Under the pieces are notes generated by a model. The model did not search any database. It saw nothing but the letters and a program-made list of their open reading frames with translations, and had not been told where the DNA came from. A stretch of 64,000 bases of DNA from Rubrivivax sp. (lineage in GTDB: Bacteria > Pseudomonadota > Gammaproteobacteria > Burkholderiales > Burkholderiaceae_C), in NCBI GenBank assembly GCA_020248915.1, contig JADCGP010000009.1:124001-188000 (forward strand), read 5' to 3'. Of this stretch, positions 7,413-16,813 are shown piece by piece (the stretch's first letter is position 1; the number at the start of each line of letters is the position of its first letter). A program made the translations under genes and the position numbers.

Positions 7413-9290
7413 ATGAACCGTCCCGTGATGGAAGGGTTGCGTCTGAACGTCCCTGCCTACGTGAAGCACGCGCGCCTGGTGGAGTGGGTCGCGCGCATCG
7501 CTGCGCTCACCGAGGCCGCCGAGGTCTACTGGTGCGACGGCAGCGAGGCCGAGTACCAGCGTCTGACCGAGCAACTGGTGGCCGCCGGTACCCTGATGAA
7601 ACTCGACCCGGCGCGGCGCCCGCGCAGCTTCCTGGCCCGCAGCGACCCGGGCGACGTCGCGCGCGTCGAGGACCGCACCTTCATCTGCAGCCGCCGCCAG
7701 GAAGACGCCGGCCCCACCAACAACTGGATGGATCCGGCCGAGATGCGCGCGCTGCTCGAGACCGGCCGCCCGGACGGCACGCCGGCGCTCTTCAAGGGCG
7801 CGATGCGCGGCCGCACGATGTACGTGGTGCCGTTCTCGATGGGACCGCTCGGCTCGCACATCTCGCACATCGGCGTCGAGCTCACCGACAGCCCCTATGT
7901 CGCGGTCAGCATGCGCGTGATGACGCGCATGGGCCGCGGCGCGCTCGACGTGCTGGGCGCCGACGGCAGCTTCGTGCCCTGCGTGCACACCGTGGGCGCG
8001 CCGCTCGCGTCCGGCCAGAAGGACGTCGCCTGGCCCTGCAACAAGACCAAGTACATCGTCCACTACCCCGAGACGCGCGAGATCTGGAGCTACGGCTCGG
8101 GCTACGGCGGCAACGCGCTGCTGGGCAAGAAGTGCTTCGCGCTGCGCATCGCCAGCACGATGGGCCGCGACCAGGGCTGGCTGGCCGAGCACATGCTGAT
8201 CCTCGGCGTGACGAGCCCGCAGGGCCGCAAGTACCACGTCGCCGCCGCCTTCCCGAGCGCCTGCGGCAAGACCAACTTCAGCATGCTGGTGCCGCCGGCC
8301 GGCTACGAGGGCTGGAAGGTCACCACGATCGGCGACGACATCGCCTGGATCAAGCCGCATGCCGACGGCCGCCTGTACGCGATCAATCCCGAGGCCGGCT
8401 ACTTCGGCGTCGCGCCGGGCACGAACCGCCACACGAACCCGAACTGCATGGACTCGCTGCAGAGCGACGTGATCTTCACCAACGTCGCGCTCACCGACGA
8501 CGGCGACGTCTGGTGGGAGGGTATGACCGACGCGCCGCCGGCGCACCTGGTCGACTGGCAGGGCAAGGACTGGACCCCCGCGATCGCCAGGGAGACCGGG
8601 GCCAAGGCGGCGCACCCGAACGCGCGCTTCACCGTCGCGTCGACCAGGAACCCGGTGCTCGACCACCAGTGGGACGACCCGAACGGCGTGCCGATCGACG
8701 CCTTCGTCTTCGGCGGCCGGCGCAGCACGACGGTGCCGCTGGTGGCCGAGGCCCGCAGCTGGGCCGAGGGCGTCTACATGGCCGCCACGATGGGCAGCGA
8801 GACCACCGCCGCCCAGGCCGGCGCGACCGGCGTGGTCCGCCGCGACCCGTTCGCGATGCTGCCCTTCATGGGCTACCACATGAGCGACTACTTCCAGCAC
8901 TGGCTGGACCTCGGCTCCAGGCTCGAGCGCGAAGGCGCGACGCTGCCGCGCATCTACTGCGTCAACTGGTTCCGCAAGGGCGCCGACGGGCGCTTCGTCT
9001 GGCCGGGCTACGGCGAGAACATGCGCGTGCTGGAGTGGATCCTCGGCCGCCTCGAGGGCAAGGCGGGCGGCGAGCCCAACGCCTTCGGCATCAGCCCGCG
9101 CTACGACGACCTGCGCTGGGACTGCCTGCCGTTCACACGCGAGCAGTTCGCCAGCGTGATCGGCATCGACAAGGCCGCCTGGCGGCAGGAACTGGCACTG
9201 CACGACGAGCTGTTCCGCCAGCTCGCCTGGCATCTGCCGGCCGAGCTGCCTGCCACCAAGGCGCACATCGAGGAGCGGCTGGCGGCCTGA
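7413..9290 (+). CDS. pckG: Phosphoenolpyruvate carboxykinase (GTP)
   Basis: 625 residues from the ATG at 7413 (an alternative ATG lies at 7398). It converts oxaloacetate and GTP to phosphoenolpyruvate, CO2 and GDP, the first committed step of gluconeogenesis, in the cytoplasm. GTP-class features are clear: the P-loop with the reactive Cys, [16 protein letters not shown], the metal-binding [23 protein letters not shown], the [12 protein letters not shown] stretch, and a C-terminal [17 protein letters not shown] segment. Length matches the family (about 600-620). It stands alone, with a divergent MOSC gene upstream and a hairpin at the 3' end. Control is likely through the upstream palindrome. 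Confidence 0.97.
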   Translation: MNRPVMEGLRLNVPAYVKHARLVEWVARIAALTEAAEVYWCDGSEAEYQRLTEQLVAAGTLMKLDPARRPRSFLARSDPGDVARVEDRTFICSRRQEDAGPTNNWMDPAEMRALLETGRPDGTPALFKGAMRGRTMYVVPFSMGPLGSHISHIGVELTDSPYVAVSMRVMTRMGRGALDVLGADGSFVPCVHTVGAPLASGQKDVAWPCNKTKYIVHYPETREIWSYGSGYGGNALLGKKCFALRIASTMGRDQGWLAEHMLILGVTSPQGRKYHVAAAFPSACGKTNFSMLVPPAGYEGWKVTTIGDDIAWIKPHADGRLYAINPEAGYFGVAPGTNRHTNPNCMDSLQSDVIFTNVALTDDGDVWWEGMTDAPPAHLVDWQGKDWTPAIARETGAKAAHPNARFTVASTRNPVLDHQWDDPNGVPIDAFVFGGRRSTTVPLVAEARSWAEGVYMAATMGSETTAAQAGATGVVRRDPFAMLPFMGYHMSDYFQHWLDLGSRLEREGATLPRIYCVNWFRKGADGRFVWPGYGENMRVLEWILGRLEGKAGGEPNAFGISPRYDDLRWDCLPFTREQFASVIGIDKAAWRQELALHDELFRQLAWHLPAELPATKAHIEERLAA

Positions 9291-9306
9291 GCGCCGCGCG
9301 GCCGCC
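9281..9306 (+). other. Inverted repeat spanning the pckG stop codon
   Basis: GGCGGCC (9281-9287) and GGCCGCC (9300-9306) are exact inverted repeats with a 12-base loop. The structure ends just before the next start at 9310, so it could attenuate transcription or translation of the phosphoesterase. There is no U-tract. Confidence 0.35.
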
Positions 9307-9309
9307 CCG

Positions 9310-10086
9310 ATGAAGCTGCAGCTGCTGTCCGACCTGCACCTCGAGACCGAGGACTTCGAGCCGCGGCCCGCGCCGGGTGCCGAACTGCTGGTGCTGGCCG
9401 GCGACATCGACACCACGTGGGCCGGCTACGAGCGCTTCGCCGGCTGGCCGGTGCCGGTGCTGGTGGTGGCGGGCAACCACGAGTTCGACGGCCGCGACCT
9501 CGATCGCGCGCCAGCCGCGCTGCACGAGCGGCTGCACGCGCTCGGGCTCGTGCTGCTCGAACGCGCGAGCGTGGTGCGGCAGGGTGCCGACGGCCGGCGC
9601 ATCCGCTTCGTCGGCACGACCCGTTGGAACGACTTCGACCTGTTCGGCCCCGAGCGGCGCGAGCGCTGCATGCGCGCCGCCGGCTACTTCCTGCGCCTGA
9701 TGGGAGCGCGGCGAGGAGGCCGTGCGCTGGACGCCCAGTCAGTGCGCCAGGAGGCCCTGGCTTGCCGCGCCTGGCTCGAGTTGGAGCTCGCGCGGCCTCC
9801 AGGCCGCGATTGGGATGCCACCGTAGTGGTCACGCACTTCGGCCCCAGCCTTGCGAGCGCCGACCCGCGCTACGGCGCGCAGCCCGGGACCGCGAGTTTC
9901 TGCAACGCGGACGACGACCTGATCCCGCGGGCGGACCTCTGGCTGCACGGCCACCTGCACTGCCGGCACGACTATGCGGTCGCGCGGTCCGGTCGGGCAC
10001 CGGCGCGCGTCGTGTGCAACGCCCGGGGCATGGACGCCAAGGGCGAGACCGTGGGTCACGACGCGCTGCGGACGATCGACGTGTAG
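9310..10086 (+). CDS. Calcineurin-like metallophosphoesterase
   Basis: 258 residues. All metal-binding blocks of the calcineurin-like superfamily are present in order: SDLHLET (Asp and His near residue 8), VLAGDIDT, VAGNHEFDG, VVVTHFGPS and LHGHLHCRHDY. Such enzymes hydrolyse phosphomono- or diesters using two metal ions. The last block followed by VVCNARG is typical of the short predicted-phosphohydrolase subgroup found in proteobacteria; the substrate is unknown. The gene begins 19 bases after pckG, but a hairpin separates them, so co-transcription is uncertain. Confidence 0.9.
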   Translation: MKLQLLSDLHLETEDFEPRPAPGAELLVLAGDIDTTWAGYERFAGWPVPVLVVAGNHEFDGRDLDRAPAALHERLHALGLVLLERASVVRQGADGRRIRFVGTTRWNDFDLFGPERRERCMRAAGYFLRLMGARRGGRALDAQSVRQEALACRAWLELELARPPGRDWDATVVVTHFGPSLASADPRYGAQPGTASFCNADDDLIPRADLWLHGHLHCRHDYAVARSGRAPARVVCNARGMDAKGETVGHDALRTIDV

Positions 10087-10105
10087 GCCCTCGCCGTGCG
10101 GGGCG

Positions 10106-10129
10106 GCTGCGCCCCCTCAAGGGCGCAGC
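10106..10129 (+). terminator. Perfect 9-bp-arm hairpin after the phosphoesterase gene
   Basis: GCTGCGCCC-cctcaa-GGGCGCAGC, located 20 bases after the stop codon, could act as a terminator or an RNA-stabilising hairpin. No T-run follows. Confidence 0.5.
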
Positions 10130-10178
10130 GCGGCGTCGGTGCGACACTCTCGCAACAGGAACCCTGTCAGGAGCATCC

Positions 10179-10601
10179 ATGAAGATCCTCGCCGCCGTCG
10201 ACGGCAGCCCGTACACCAAGCGCATGCTCGCCTACCTCTCGGCGCACGACGAGTGGCTGGGTGCGCAGCACGAGTACACGATCGTGCACTCGGTGCCGGC
10301 GGTGCCGCCGCGCGCCGCCGCCGTGCTCGACAAGTCGATCGTGCGCGGCTACTACGAGGACGAGGCCGAGAAGGTGTTCAAGCCGATCCGTGCCTTCTTC
10401 GCCAAGCGCGGCATGAAGGCGCAGTTCGTGGGCCGCTTCGGCGCGCCGGCCGATGCCGTCGTCGCGCTGGCCGACAAGGGTGGTTGCGACCTGATCGTGA
10501 TGGGCTCGCACGGCCATGGCACGCTGGCCAACCTCGTGCTTGGATCGGTGGCCACCAAGGTGCTGGCGTCGACCCGGGTGCCGGTGCTGCTGATTCGCTG
10601 A
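10179..10601 (+). CDS. Universal stress protein (UspA family)
   Basis: 140 residues, the usual single-domain Usp length. The start at 10179 is preceded by CAGGAG 7 bases upstream. The N-terminal strand MKILAAVDGSPYTKRML and the C-terminal ATP-binding signature GSHGHGTLANLVLGSVATKVLASTRVPVLLIR (G-2x-G-9x-G-S/T type) indicate an ATP-binding Usp. These cytoplasmic proteins help survival under starvation and stress; a precise activity is not known. Its stop codon abuts that of the convergent TetR gene with no spacer. Confidence 0.94.
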   Translation: MKILAAVDGSPYTKRMLAYLSAHDEWLGAQHEYTIVHSVPAVPPRAAAVLDKSIVRGYYEDEAEKVFKPIRAFFAKRGMKAQFVGRFGAPADAVVALADKGGCDLIVMGSHGHGTLANLVLGSVATKVLASTRVPVLLIR

Positions 10602-11213
10602 TCAGGAGCGGGCGCGCAGCCCGTCGAAGCAGCTGCCGAGCACCAGCTCGACGATCTGCTCGTCGCCGAAGCGCCCGCCCGCCTTCAGGAAGCCCGGCAC
10701 CGGGTCGCAGGCGCGGGCGAAGATCGTGAACAGCACCAGCTCGGGCGGCAGCGCGGGGTCGATCGAGCCGTCGCGCTGCGCCGCGGTGATCCAGCCGCCG
10801 AGCCGGTCGCCGACCTGCGTCAGCAGGTCCAGGTAGCGCGGGTGCGCCGCCAGTTCGGCGCGCAGCGACGAGTTCTGCGACGGCAGGGCCGGCATCTCCC
10901 CCGAGAGCTGCTCGGTAAGCGCCCAGCGCACGACCGCCCGCAGCCGCGAGAGCGGCGTCGCATCGGCAAGGGCGCCCTGCTGCTCGATGACCGACAGCGT
11001 GCGCTCGAGCAGCCGCACGAGCGCCGCCGCGGCGAGCGCTTCCTTGGAGGGGAAGTGGCGGTAGAGGCTCGCCTTGGCGATGCCGACCTCGGAGGCGACC
11101 TCGTCGACCGTCATCAGGTCGAAGCCCTTGTCGGCCAGCAGCCGGTTGACCGCCTCGAGGATGGCATCCTCGCGGACCTGCAGGATCCGTTCTCGGAATG
11201 CCAAGCGTGCCAC
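10602..11213 (-). CDS. TetR/AcrR-family transcriptional regulator
   Basis: 203 residues if translation starts at the GTG at 11213. The nominal ATG much further upstream would add 47 low-complexity residues unlike the family. The N-terminal helix-turn-helix reads MTVDEVASEVGIAKASLYRHFPSKEALAAAAL, classic TetR; the rest is an alpha-helical ligand domain (C-terminal part of the TetR_C family, with LRAVVRWALTEQLSGEMPALPSQNSSL). TACAAT sits 7 bases before the GTG, suggesting a leaderless transcript and supporting this start. It is convergent with the Usp gene, and its target is unknown. Confidence 0.88.
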   Translation of the reverse strand: MARLAFRERILQVREDAILEAVNRLLADKGFDLMTVDEVASEVGIAKASLYRHFPSKEALAAAALVRLLERTLSVIEQQGALADATPLSRLRAVVRWALTEQLSGEMPALPSQNSSLRAELAAHPRYLDLLTQVGDRLGGWITAAQRDGSIDPALPPELVLFTIFARACDPVPGFLKAGGRFGDEQIVELVLGSCFDGLRARS

Positions 11214-11220
11214 GGCGCGG

Positions 11221-11226
11221 ATTGTA
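11221..11226 (-). promoter_or_regulatory. Possible -10 box (TACAAT) before the TetR start
   Basis: On the minus strand TACAAT is followed by 7 bases and then the GTG start. The distance would place transcription initiation at or beside the start codon. No convincing -35 hexamer is seen. Confidence 0.4.
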
Positions 11227-11395
11227 GGCGCTGCGCCGGTTCCGCCTCGGGCCGATGGCTTTGCCACGGCGACAGGGGCGAGGCCCGCCGGCTGGTCGGC
11301 GGGGCCAGCGCGCCGGCCCGGCGATGCCGCCCCGGGGTGGGGCTGCGGGTGCAAGGGGAGGGCGGCAGGCGGCTCCGGGGCCGCCCGCGGGGGGC

Positions 11396-11593
11396 TCAGC
11401 GGTAACGCAACTCGTCCGCGGCGCGGCGGCGGTCGTCGGGCCGCTCGTCGTGCGGCGTCAGGCTGAGATCGAGACCGAACGCGGTGCCCAGGCCGGCCGG
11501 ATCGTCGCGGTCGGTGGCGTCATCGATCGACGGAACGGTGGCGCCGCGGCGCCAGGGCATCAGCCAGCTGCGTGCACTACTCCAGCGTTCCAT
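11396..11593 (-). CDS. Small hypothetical protein (65 aa)
   Basis: A short frame with an ATG at 11593 preceded by GGGAG at a good 7-base distance; a second ATG six codons earlier has no such site. The product begins with Trp- and Arg-rich residues (MERWSSARSWLMPWRRG) and ends acidic and polar (PAGLGTAFGLDLSLTPHDERP). No domain or signal peptide is recognised. Small proteins with a GTAFGL-like segment may exist in related Burkholderiales, but I cannot verify that. It stands alone between the TetR gene and the TPR gene. Confidence 0.5.
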   Translation of the reverse strand: MERWSSARSWLMPWRRGATVPSIDDATDRDDPAGLGTAFGLDLSLTPHDERPDDRRRAADELRYR

Positions 11594-11719
11594 CGGTGCG
11601 CTCCCGGTCATCGATGGTTACGAGTGTCACTCTGCGTGTGGCGGGCGAACCGTGCAGGAACGGCGACGCCGTGCGGCAATTCACGCGCCATGCGGCCGTG
11701 GCAGGACGGTGTGGCGGGC

Positions 11720-11775
11720 CCGCCGCAATGGGCCCGCCGCAATGGGTCCGCCGCAATGGGTCCGCCGCAACGGGC
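11720..11775 (+). repeat. Four 14-bp tandem repeats
   Basis: Units ccgccgcaatgggc / ccgccgcaatgggt / ccgccgcaatgggt / ccgccgcaacgggc in direct succession, with one or two changes between them. They are intergenic, upstream of the small hypothetical gene and downstream of the convergent-strand TPR gene. Probably replication-slippage expansion; copy number may vary between strains. Confidence 0.93.
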
Positions 11776-11833
11776 CTGAGCCGGCCCCGGGCCTGGCGAG
11801 TCAGGGCCGCCCCGCCGCCCGGAGCGCAGCGGG

Positions 11834-12334
11834 TCAGGGCTGCCAGCGGTTGCCGTTGGCCTTGAAGCGCGCGATCCCGCGCTCGAGGTCGGTGCGTTCC
11901 TCGCAGCCGCTGCCGCAGACGCGCACCAGCACCGCCAGGCGCGCCTCGGCCGTCGGCAGATCGCCCTTCATCAGCGCGAGCTCGCCCGCGTACTCGAGCG
12001 CGCCCCGGTGGTTGGGGTCGATGCGCAGCGCAGCGTCGTAGTGGCGCTGGGCGCCCTCGAGGTCGGGCGTGGCCTGCTTGCGCAGCGCATAGCCCATCAG
12101 GTTGTTCCAGTCGGCGCTGGAGCCTGCGTTGACCTTGCGCAGCTCGGCAATCGCGGCCGGCCAGCGCTTGGCGGCGATGGCCTGGCGTGCCGCGGCCAGC
12201 GGGTCGGTCGCGCGCGGCGGGGCGGGCTCGGGCGTGTCGGCGGCGAGCACCGGGGCCGGGGTGGCCACCAGCGCGAGCGCGGCGGCGAGTGCACCGGCAG
12301 CGGCCGGTGCGAGACGGAGGAATCGGAGGATCAT
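11834..12334 (-). CDS. Exported tetratricopeptide-repeat protein
   Basis: 166 residues from the ATG at 12334; the ATG lies after GGGAGCC. An N-terminal signal peptide (MILRFLRLAPAAAGALAAALALVATPAPVLA) predicts export to the periplasm. The mature part holds TPR-like helices: AARQAIAAKRWPAAIAELRKV, DWNNLMGYALRK, LEGAQRHYDAALRIDPNHRGALEYAGELALMKGDLPTAEARLAVL, followed by a Cys pair (VRVCGSGCEE) and LERGIARFKANG. TPR proteins are scaffolds for protein complexes; the partner is unknown. Proteins with this CGSGCEE-E/D segment are common as single genes in Burkholderiales. Confidence 0.85.
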   Translation of the reverse strand: MILRFLRLAPAAAGALAAALALVATPAPVLAADTPEPAPPRATDPLAAARQAIAAKRWPAAIAELRKVNAGSSADWNNLMGYALRKQATPDLEGAQRHYDAALRIDPNHRGALEYAGELALMKGDLPTAEARLAVLVRVCGSGCEERTDLERGIARFKANGNRWQP

Positions 12335-12479
12335 CAGAGGGCTCCCTGTCGGTGCTGCGGGTCGGAGGTGCTGAGATGCGGAGGTTCGGCGCCCGCGGCG
12401 ACGGGCGAAGCCTCGGGGCCCGGGTGCCGCTGCGCGCCACGCCGCCCGCCAGTGTGCGCCGCCCGGCTGCATGTTGCGA

Positions 12480-13178
12480 TCAGGATCTGCGCGCACCGGC
12501 TTGCCGCGCGCGGCCGCGGCCCGCGGCCGGCGCGCGTGGCCGCGTTGCATCGGCCAGCCGCAGCACTGCAGTCACGACGTCCTCGGCGGCCTCGGCCAGG
12601 TCGGCCGGCGGCTCGAGTTCCTCGATCGCCTCGGCCAGCCGCTCGTCGTCGACATCCTCGGCGTCGAAGTGCAGGTACAGCAGCGCGAGCGGCTCCAGCT
12701 GCGCCGGATCGTCGCGCTCCATCAGGGCCGGGAAGCGGTCCATCGCGAGCGCGAACCCCGCGACCCACGGCAGCACCGCGTCGCGCGGGGGCTGGCTCTC
12801 GGCGAGCGCCTCGAGCCAGGGGTCGAACCAGGTGCGCCCCGCGATCGCGCGTTCGAGCGCGGCGTGCCGTCGCTGCACGAGCGTGGTCACCTCGTCGCGC
12901 CAGGCACCGGCCGGCGCCGCGCGGCCCTCGATGTCGAACACGCCCGCCAGCCATTGCGCCGCTGGCACCCGCGCGGGCTGCAGCAGCACCCCACACAGGT
13001 AGCCGTCCAGCGCGCTCAGATCCAGCGGTTCGAGCGGCGCCGGCGCCGACTCGAACAGGTCCTGCAGGCGCGCGATCGTGGTCTCGTCCTGCGCCGATGA
13101 CGCCTCGGGCGACGCGGCCGCGGGGGCCGCAGCAGACCGCGACGAAGCTCGGGGGCCGGGTGGGCGGGTGGGGCTCAT
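12480..13178 (-). CDS. UPF0149 (YgfB/YecA-like) family protein
   Basis: 232 residues from the ATG at 13178 (a GTG two codons earlier is possible). After a low-complexity Ala/Pro/Ser N-terminus, the UPF0149 core is visible: LSALDGYLCGVLLQPARVPAAQWL, then LPWVAGFALAMDRFPAL and a C-terminal acidic helix ADLAEAAEDVVTAVLRLAD. The C-terminus is a basic tail (RGRARQAGARRS) rather than the SEC-C zinc motif of full-length YecA proteins. Function is unknown; family members are cytoplasmic. The gene stands alone upstream of a divergent TetR-controlled operon. Confidence 0.87.
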   Translation of the reverse strand: MSPTRPPGPRASSRSAAAPAAASPEASSAQDETTIARLQDLFESAPAPLEPLDLSALDGYLCGVLLQPARVPAAQWLAGVFDIEGRAAPAGAWRDEVTTLVQRRHAALERAIAGRTWFDPWLEALAESQPPRDAVLPWVAGFALAMDRFPALMERDDPAQLEPLALLYLHFDAEDVDDERLAEAIEELEPPADLAEAAEDVVTAVLRLADATRPRAPAAGRGRARQAGARRS

Positions 13179-13246
13179 GGCCACATTGTCCTGCAGCGGC
13201 CCTGCCAGGCCCCACGCCCGAACAGGAACGTGCGCCGGCAGCCCGC

Positions 13247-13285
13247 TTGACGAATCACCTGTCGGTGACTAGAGTCGAGTCACCG
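13247..13285 (+). promoter_or_regulatory. Sigma-70-like promoter overlapped by an 8-bp-arm palindrome
   Basis: TTGACG at 13247-13252, a 17-base spacer and TAGAGT at 13270-13275 form a good promoter. The inverted repeat CGGTGACT (13263-13270) / AGTCACCG (13278-13285), separated by 7 bases, covers the -10 region, as expected for repression by a dimer. The TetR-type gene in the operon downstream is the obvious candidate repressor. Confidence 0.7.
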
Positions 13286-13313
13286 TCAAGTGACTTCTTC
13301 TTGCGAGACTTCC

Positions 13314-14486
13314 ATGACCACCACCACGGACCGCCGCTCCTTCCTGCGCCTGCTCGGCGGAGGCGTCGTCCTGACGGGCGCGGGCGCGCTCGGCGGCTGC
13401 GTCAGCGACGTGCCGCCGGAGGCCGTGGCCGCGTGGCGCAACGCCGGCAACGAGACCGACCCGCGGCGCTGGGTGCTGGCGCACGCGATCCTGGCCCCGC
13501 ACTCGCACAACCTGCAGTCCTGGCTGGTCGACCTGCGCACGCCGGGCGAGATCGTGCTGCGAGTCGACCTCGAGCGGCTGCTGCCCGAGACCGACCCGTT
13601 CTCGCGCCAGATCGTCATGAGCCAGGGCACCTTCCTCGAACTGCTCGACCTCGCAGCCCGCGAGCGCGGACTGCGCGCCGACATCGCTCTGTTCCCCGAA
13701 GGCGAGTTCGGCCCCGACAAGCTCGACGCCAGGCCGGTGGCGCGCGTGCGCCTCGTGCCCGATGCGGGCATCGCGCGCGACCCGCTGTTCGCCCAGATCC
13801 TGCGCCGCCACACCAACCGCAACGCCTACGACACCGCGCGCCAGGTGCCGGCCGAGGCCTGGAACGCGATGGCCGCGGCGGTGGCGCCGCACCCGCTGCG
13901 GCTGGGTTTCGTCGGCCCGGCGCAGGCGGCCGCGCTGCAGCGCCAGCGCGAGGTGGCCAGCGCCGCCTGGCGCGTGGAGGTCACGACCGCGCGCACGATG
14001 CTCGAGTCGGTCAAGGTGCTGCGCGTGGGCTCCAGCGAGATCGCGCGCCACCGCGACGGCATCTCCATCACCAGCCCGATGCTGGTGGCGCTGGACCGCG
14101 TGGGGCTGTTCGACCGCAGCCGCGCGCCGGCGCCCGACTCTGCAGCCGTGCGCAGCCAGATCGAGGACTTCGACAAGAAGATCGCGAGCACGCAGCACTT
14201 CCTGTGGATGGTGAGCGAGGGCAACACGCGCACCACGCAGATCGCCGCCGGCCGCGCCTACGCGCGCGTGCAGCTGGCGGCCACCACGCACGGCGTCGTG
14301 ATGCAGCCGCTGCAGCAGGCCCTGCAGGAGTACCCCGAGGTGGCCGGTCCGTACGCCGACATCCACCGCCTGCTGGAGGCGCCGCGTCCCACGCACACGG
14401 TGCAGATGTGGGCCCGCGTCGGCTTCGCCGCGCCGGTGGGCCCGGCACCGCGCCGCGGGCTGGACGCGCACATCGTCCGCACGTGA
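13314..14486 (+). CDS. Acg-like nitroreductase-family protein, Tat-exported lipoprotein
   Basis: 390 residues from the ATG at 13314. The N-terminus has a twin-arginine motif (DRRSFLRLLGGG) joined to a lipobox (LGGC), so the product should cross the inner membrane folded and be lipid-anchored. The body resembles the Acg subfamily of flavin nitroreductases: AHAILAPHSHNLQSWLVDLRTPGEIVL and PLFAQILRRHTNRNAYD near the middle, with a second half-domain ending TVQMWARVGFA. Acg-type proteins bind and sequester FMN and many lack reductase activity. It lies behind a promoter with an operator-like palindrome, and its stop codon overlaps the GTG start of a TetR-family gene, so the pair is probably autoregulated. 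Confidence 0.83.
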   Translation: MTTTTDRRSFLRLLGGGVVLTGAGALGGCVSDVPPEAVAAWRNAGNETDPRRWVLAHAILAPHSHNLQSWLVDLRTPGEIVLRVDLERLLPETDPFSRQIVMSQGTFLELLDLAARERGLRADIALFPEGEFGPDKLDARPVARVRLVPDAGIARDPLFAQILRRHTNRNAYDTARQVPAEAWNAMAAAVAPHPLRLGFVGPAQAAALQRQREVASAAWRVEVTTARTMLESVKVLRVGSSEIARHRDGISITSPMLVALDRVGLFDRSRAPAPDSAAVRSQIEDFDKKIASTQHFLWMVSEGNTRTTQIAAGRAYARVQLAATTHGVVMQPLQQALQEYPEVAGPYADIHRLLEAPRPTHTVQMWARVGFAAPVGPAPRRGLDAHIVRT

Positions 14487-15187
14487 GGCAGGCAGGCGCG
14501 CTCGCACCCCAGGCCGGCCTCGCGCCGGCCGAGGCGGCCGAAGCAGCAGGGGCGGCCGCGACGGCCGCCCGCCCGCGGCCGCGCGACCGCGAGGCCACCG
14601 CCGAACGCCTGCTCGCCGCGGTGGGCAGCGTGCTGGCGCGCGACGGCTTCGGCGCGCTGGGCGTCAACGCCATCGCGCGCGAGGCCGGCGTCGACAAGGT
14701 GCTGATCTACCGCTACTTCGGCGGCCTGCCCGAGCTGCTGCGCGCCTGGGGCGGCAGCGGCCGCTTCTGGCCCCGCGTGGCCGACCTGCTCGGGCCCGAC
14801 CCCCAGGCGCTGCTGGCGCTGCCGCCGGCCGAGCGCTGGGCATGCTTCCTCGAGCACTTCATCGACGCGCTGCGCGCGCGGCCGCTGACGATCGAGATCC
14901 TCGCCGCCGAAATCAGCGAGCGCAACGAGCTGACCGTCATCCTCGAGGCCGAGCGCGAGCAATGGGGCGAGGACGCGGAGCGCGTGCTTGGCGGCCCGGA
15001 GTACGCGGCCCGGCCGCACCTCCAGGGCGTCACGCTGCTGCTGGTGGCCGGGGTGCAGCGCCTGCTGGTGCGCGGCCGTCGGCTGCGCGTCTTCGGTGGC
15101 ATCGATCTGCAGGCCGACGCCGGCTGGGCGCGCCTGAAGGCCGACCTGCGTTGCCTGTCGCACCACCTGTTCGCACCCCCGCCCTGA
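14483..15187 (+). CDS. TetR-family regulator of the Acg-like operon
   Basis: 234 residues using the GTG at 14483, which overlaps the preceding stop (GTGA). About 30 Ala-rich residues precede the DNA-binding domain: ATAERLLAAVGSVLARDGFGALGVNAIAREAGVDKVLIYRYFGGLPELLRAW. The ligand domain has the helices FLEHFIDALRARPLTIEILAAEISERNELT and a C-terminal stretch with LLLVAGVQRLLVRGRRL. The usual length of TetR regulators is 190-220, so the GTG start with its N-terminal tail is plausible. Placement inside the operon and the palindrome on the promoter indicate autorepression; the inducer is unknown. Confidence 0.87.
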   Translation: MRQAGALAPQAGLAPAEAAEAAGAAATAARPRPRDREATAERLLAAVGSVLARDGFGALGVNAIAREAGVDKVLIYRYFGGLPELLRAWGGSGRFWPRVADLLGPDPQALLALPPAERWACFLEHFIDALRARPLTIEILAAEISERNELTVILEAEREQWGEDAERVLGGPEYAARPHLQGVTLLLVAGVQRLLVRGRRLRVFGGIDLQADAGWARLKADLRCLSHHLFAPPP

Positions 15188-15258
15188 CGCCGGCGCGGCG
15201 ACGCCTCGCGGCATAGACTGCGGCTTTCGCCGGCCGCTCAGGCCCGAGGAGACAGACG

Positions 15259-16779
<1,521 letters not shown>

Positions 16780-16783
16780 GCGG

Positions 16784-16806
16784 GCCGGCCGGCGGCCGCG
16801 GCCGGC
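16784..16806. terminator. Hairpin between convergent mmsA and PhoX gene
   Basis: GCCGGCC (16784-16790) and GGCCGGC (16800-16806) form a 7-base stem with a 9-base loop in the 34-base gap between the two stop codons. It could serve both strands. Confidence 0.5.
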
Positions 16807-16813
16807 TCAGCGC

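Noticed and set aside
12008..15187. Very long open frames on both strands (for example 1000-residue frames here and at 23108-27067)
   Set aside because: They result from high third-position GC, which removes stop codons in other frames; only parts with family motifs (TetR at the 3' end here) are coding.
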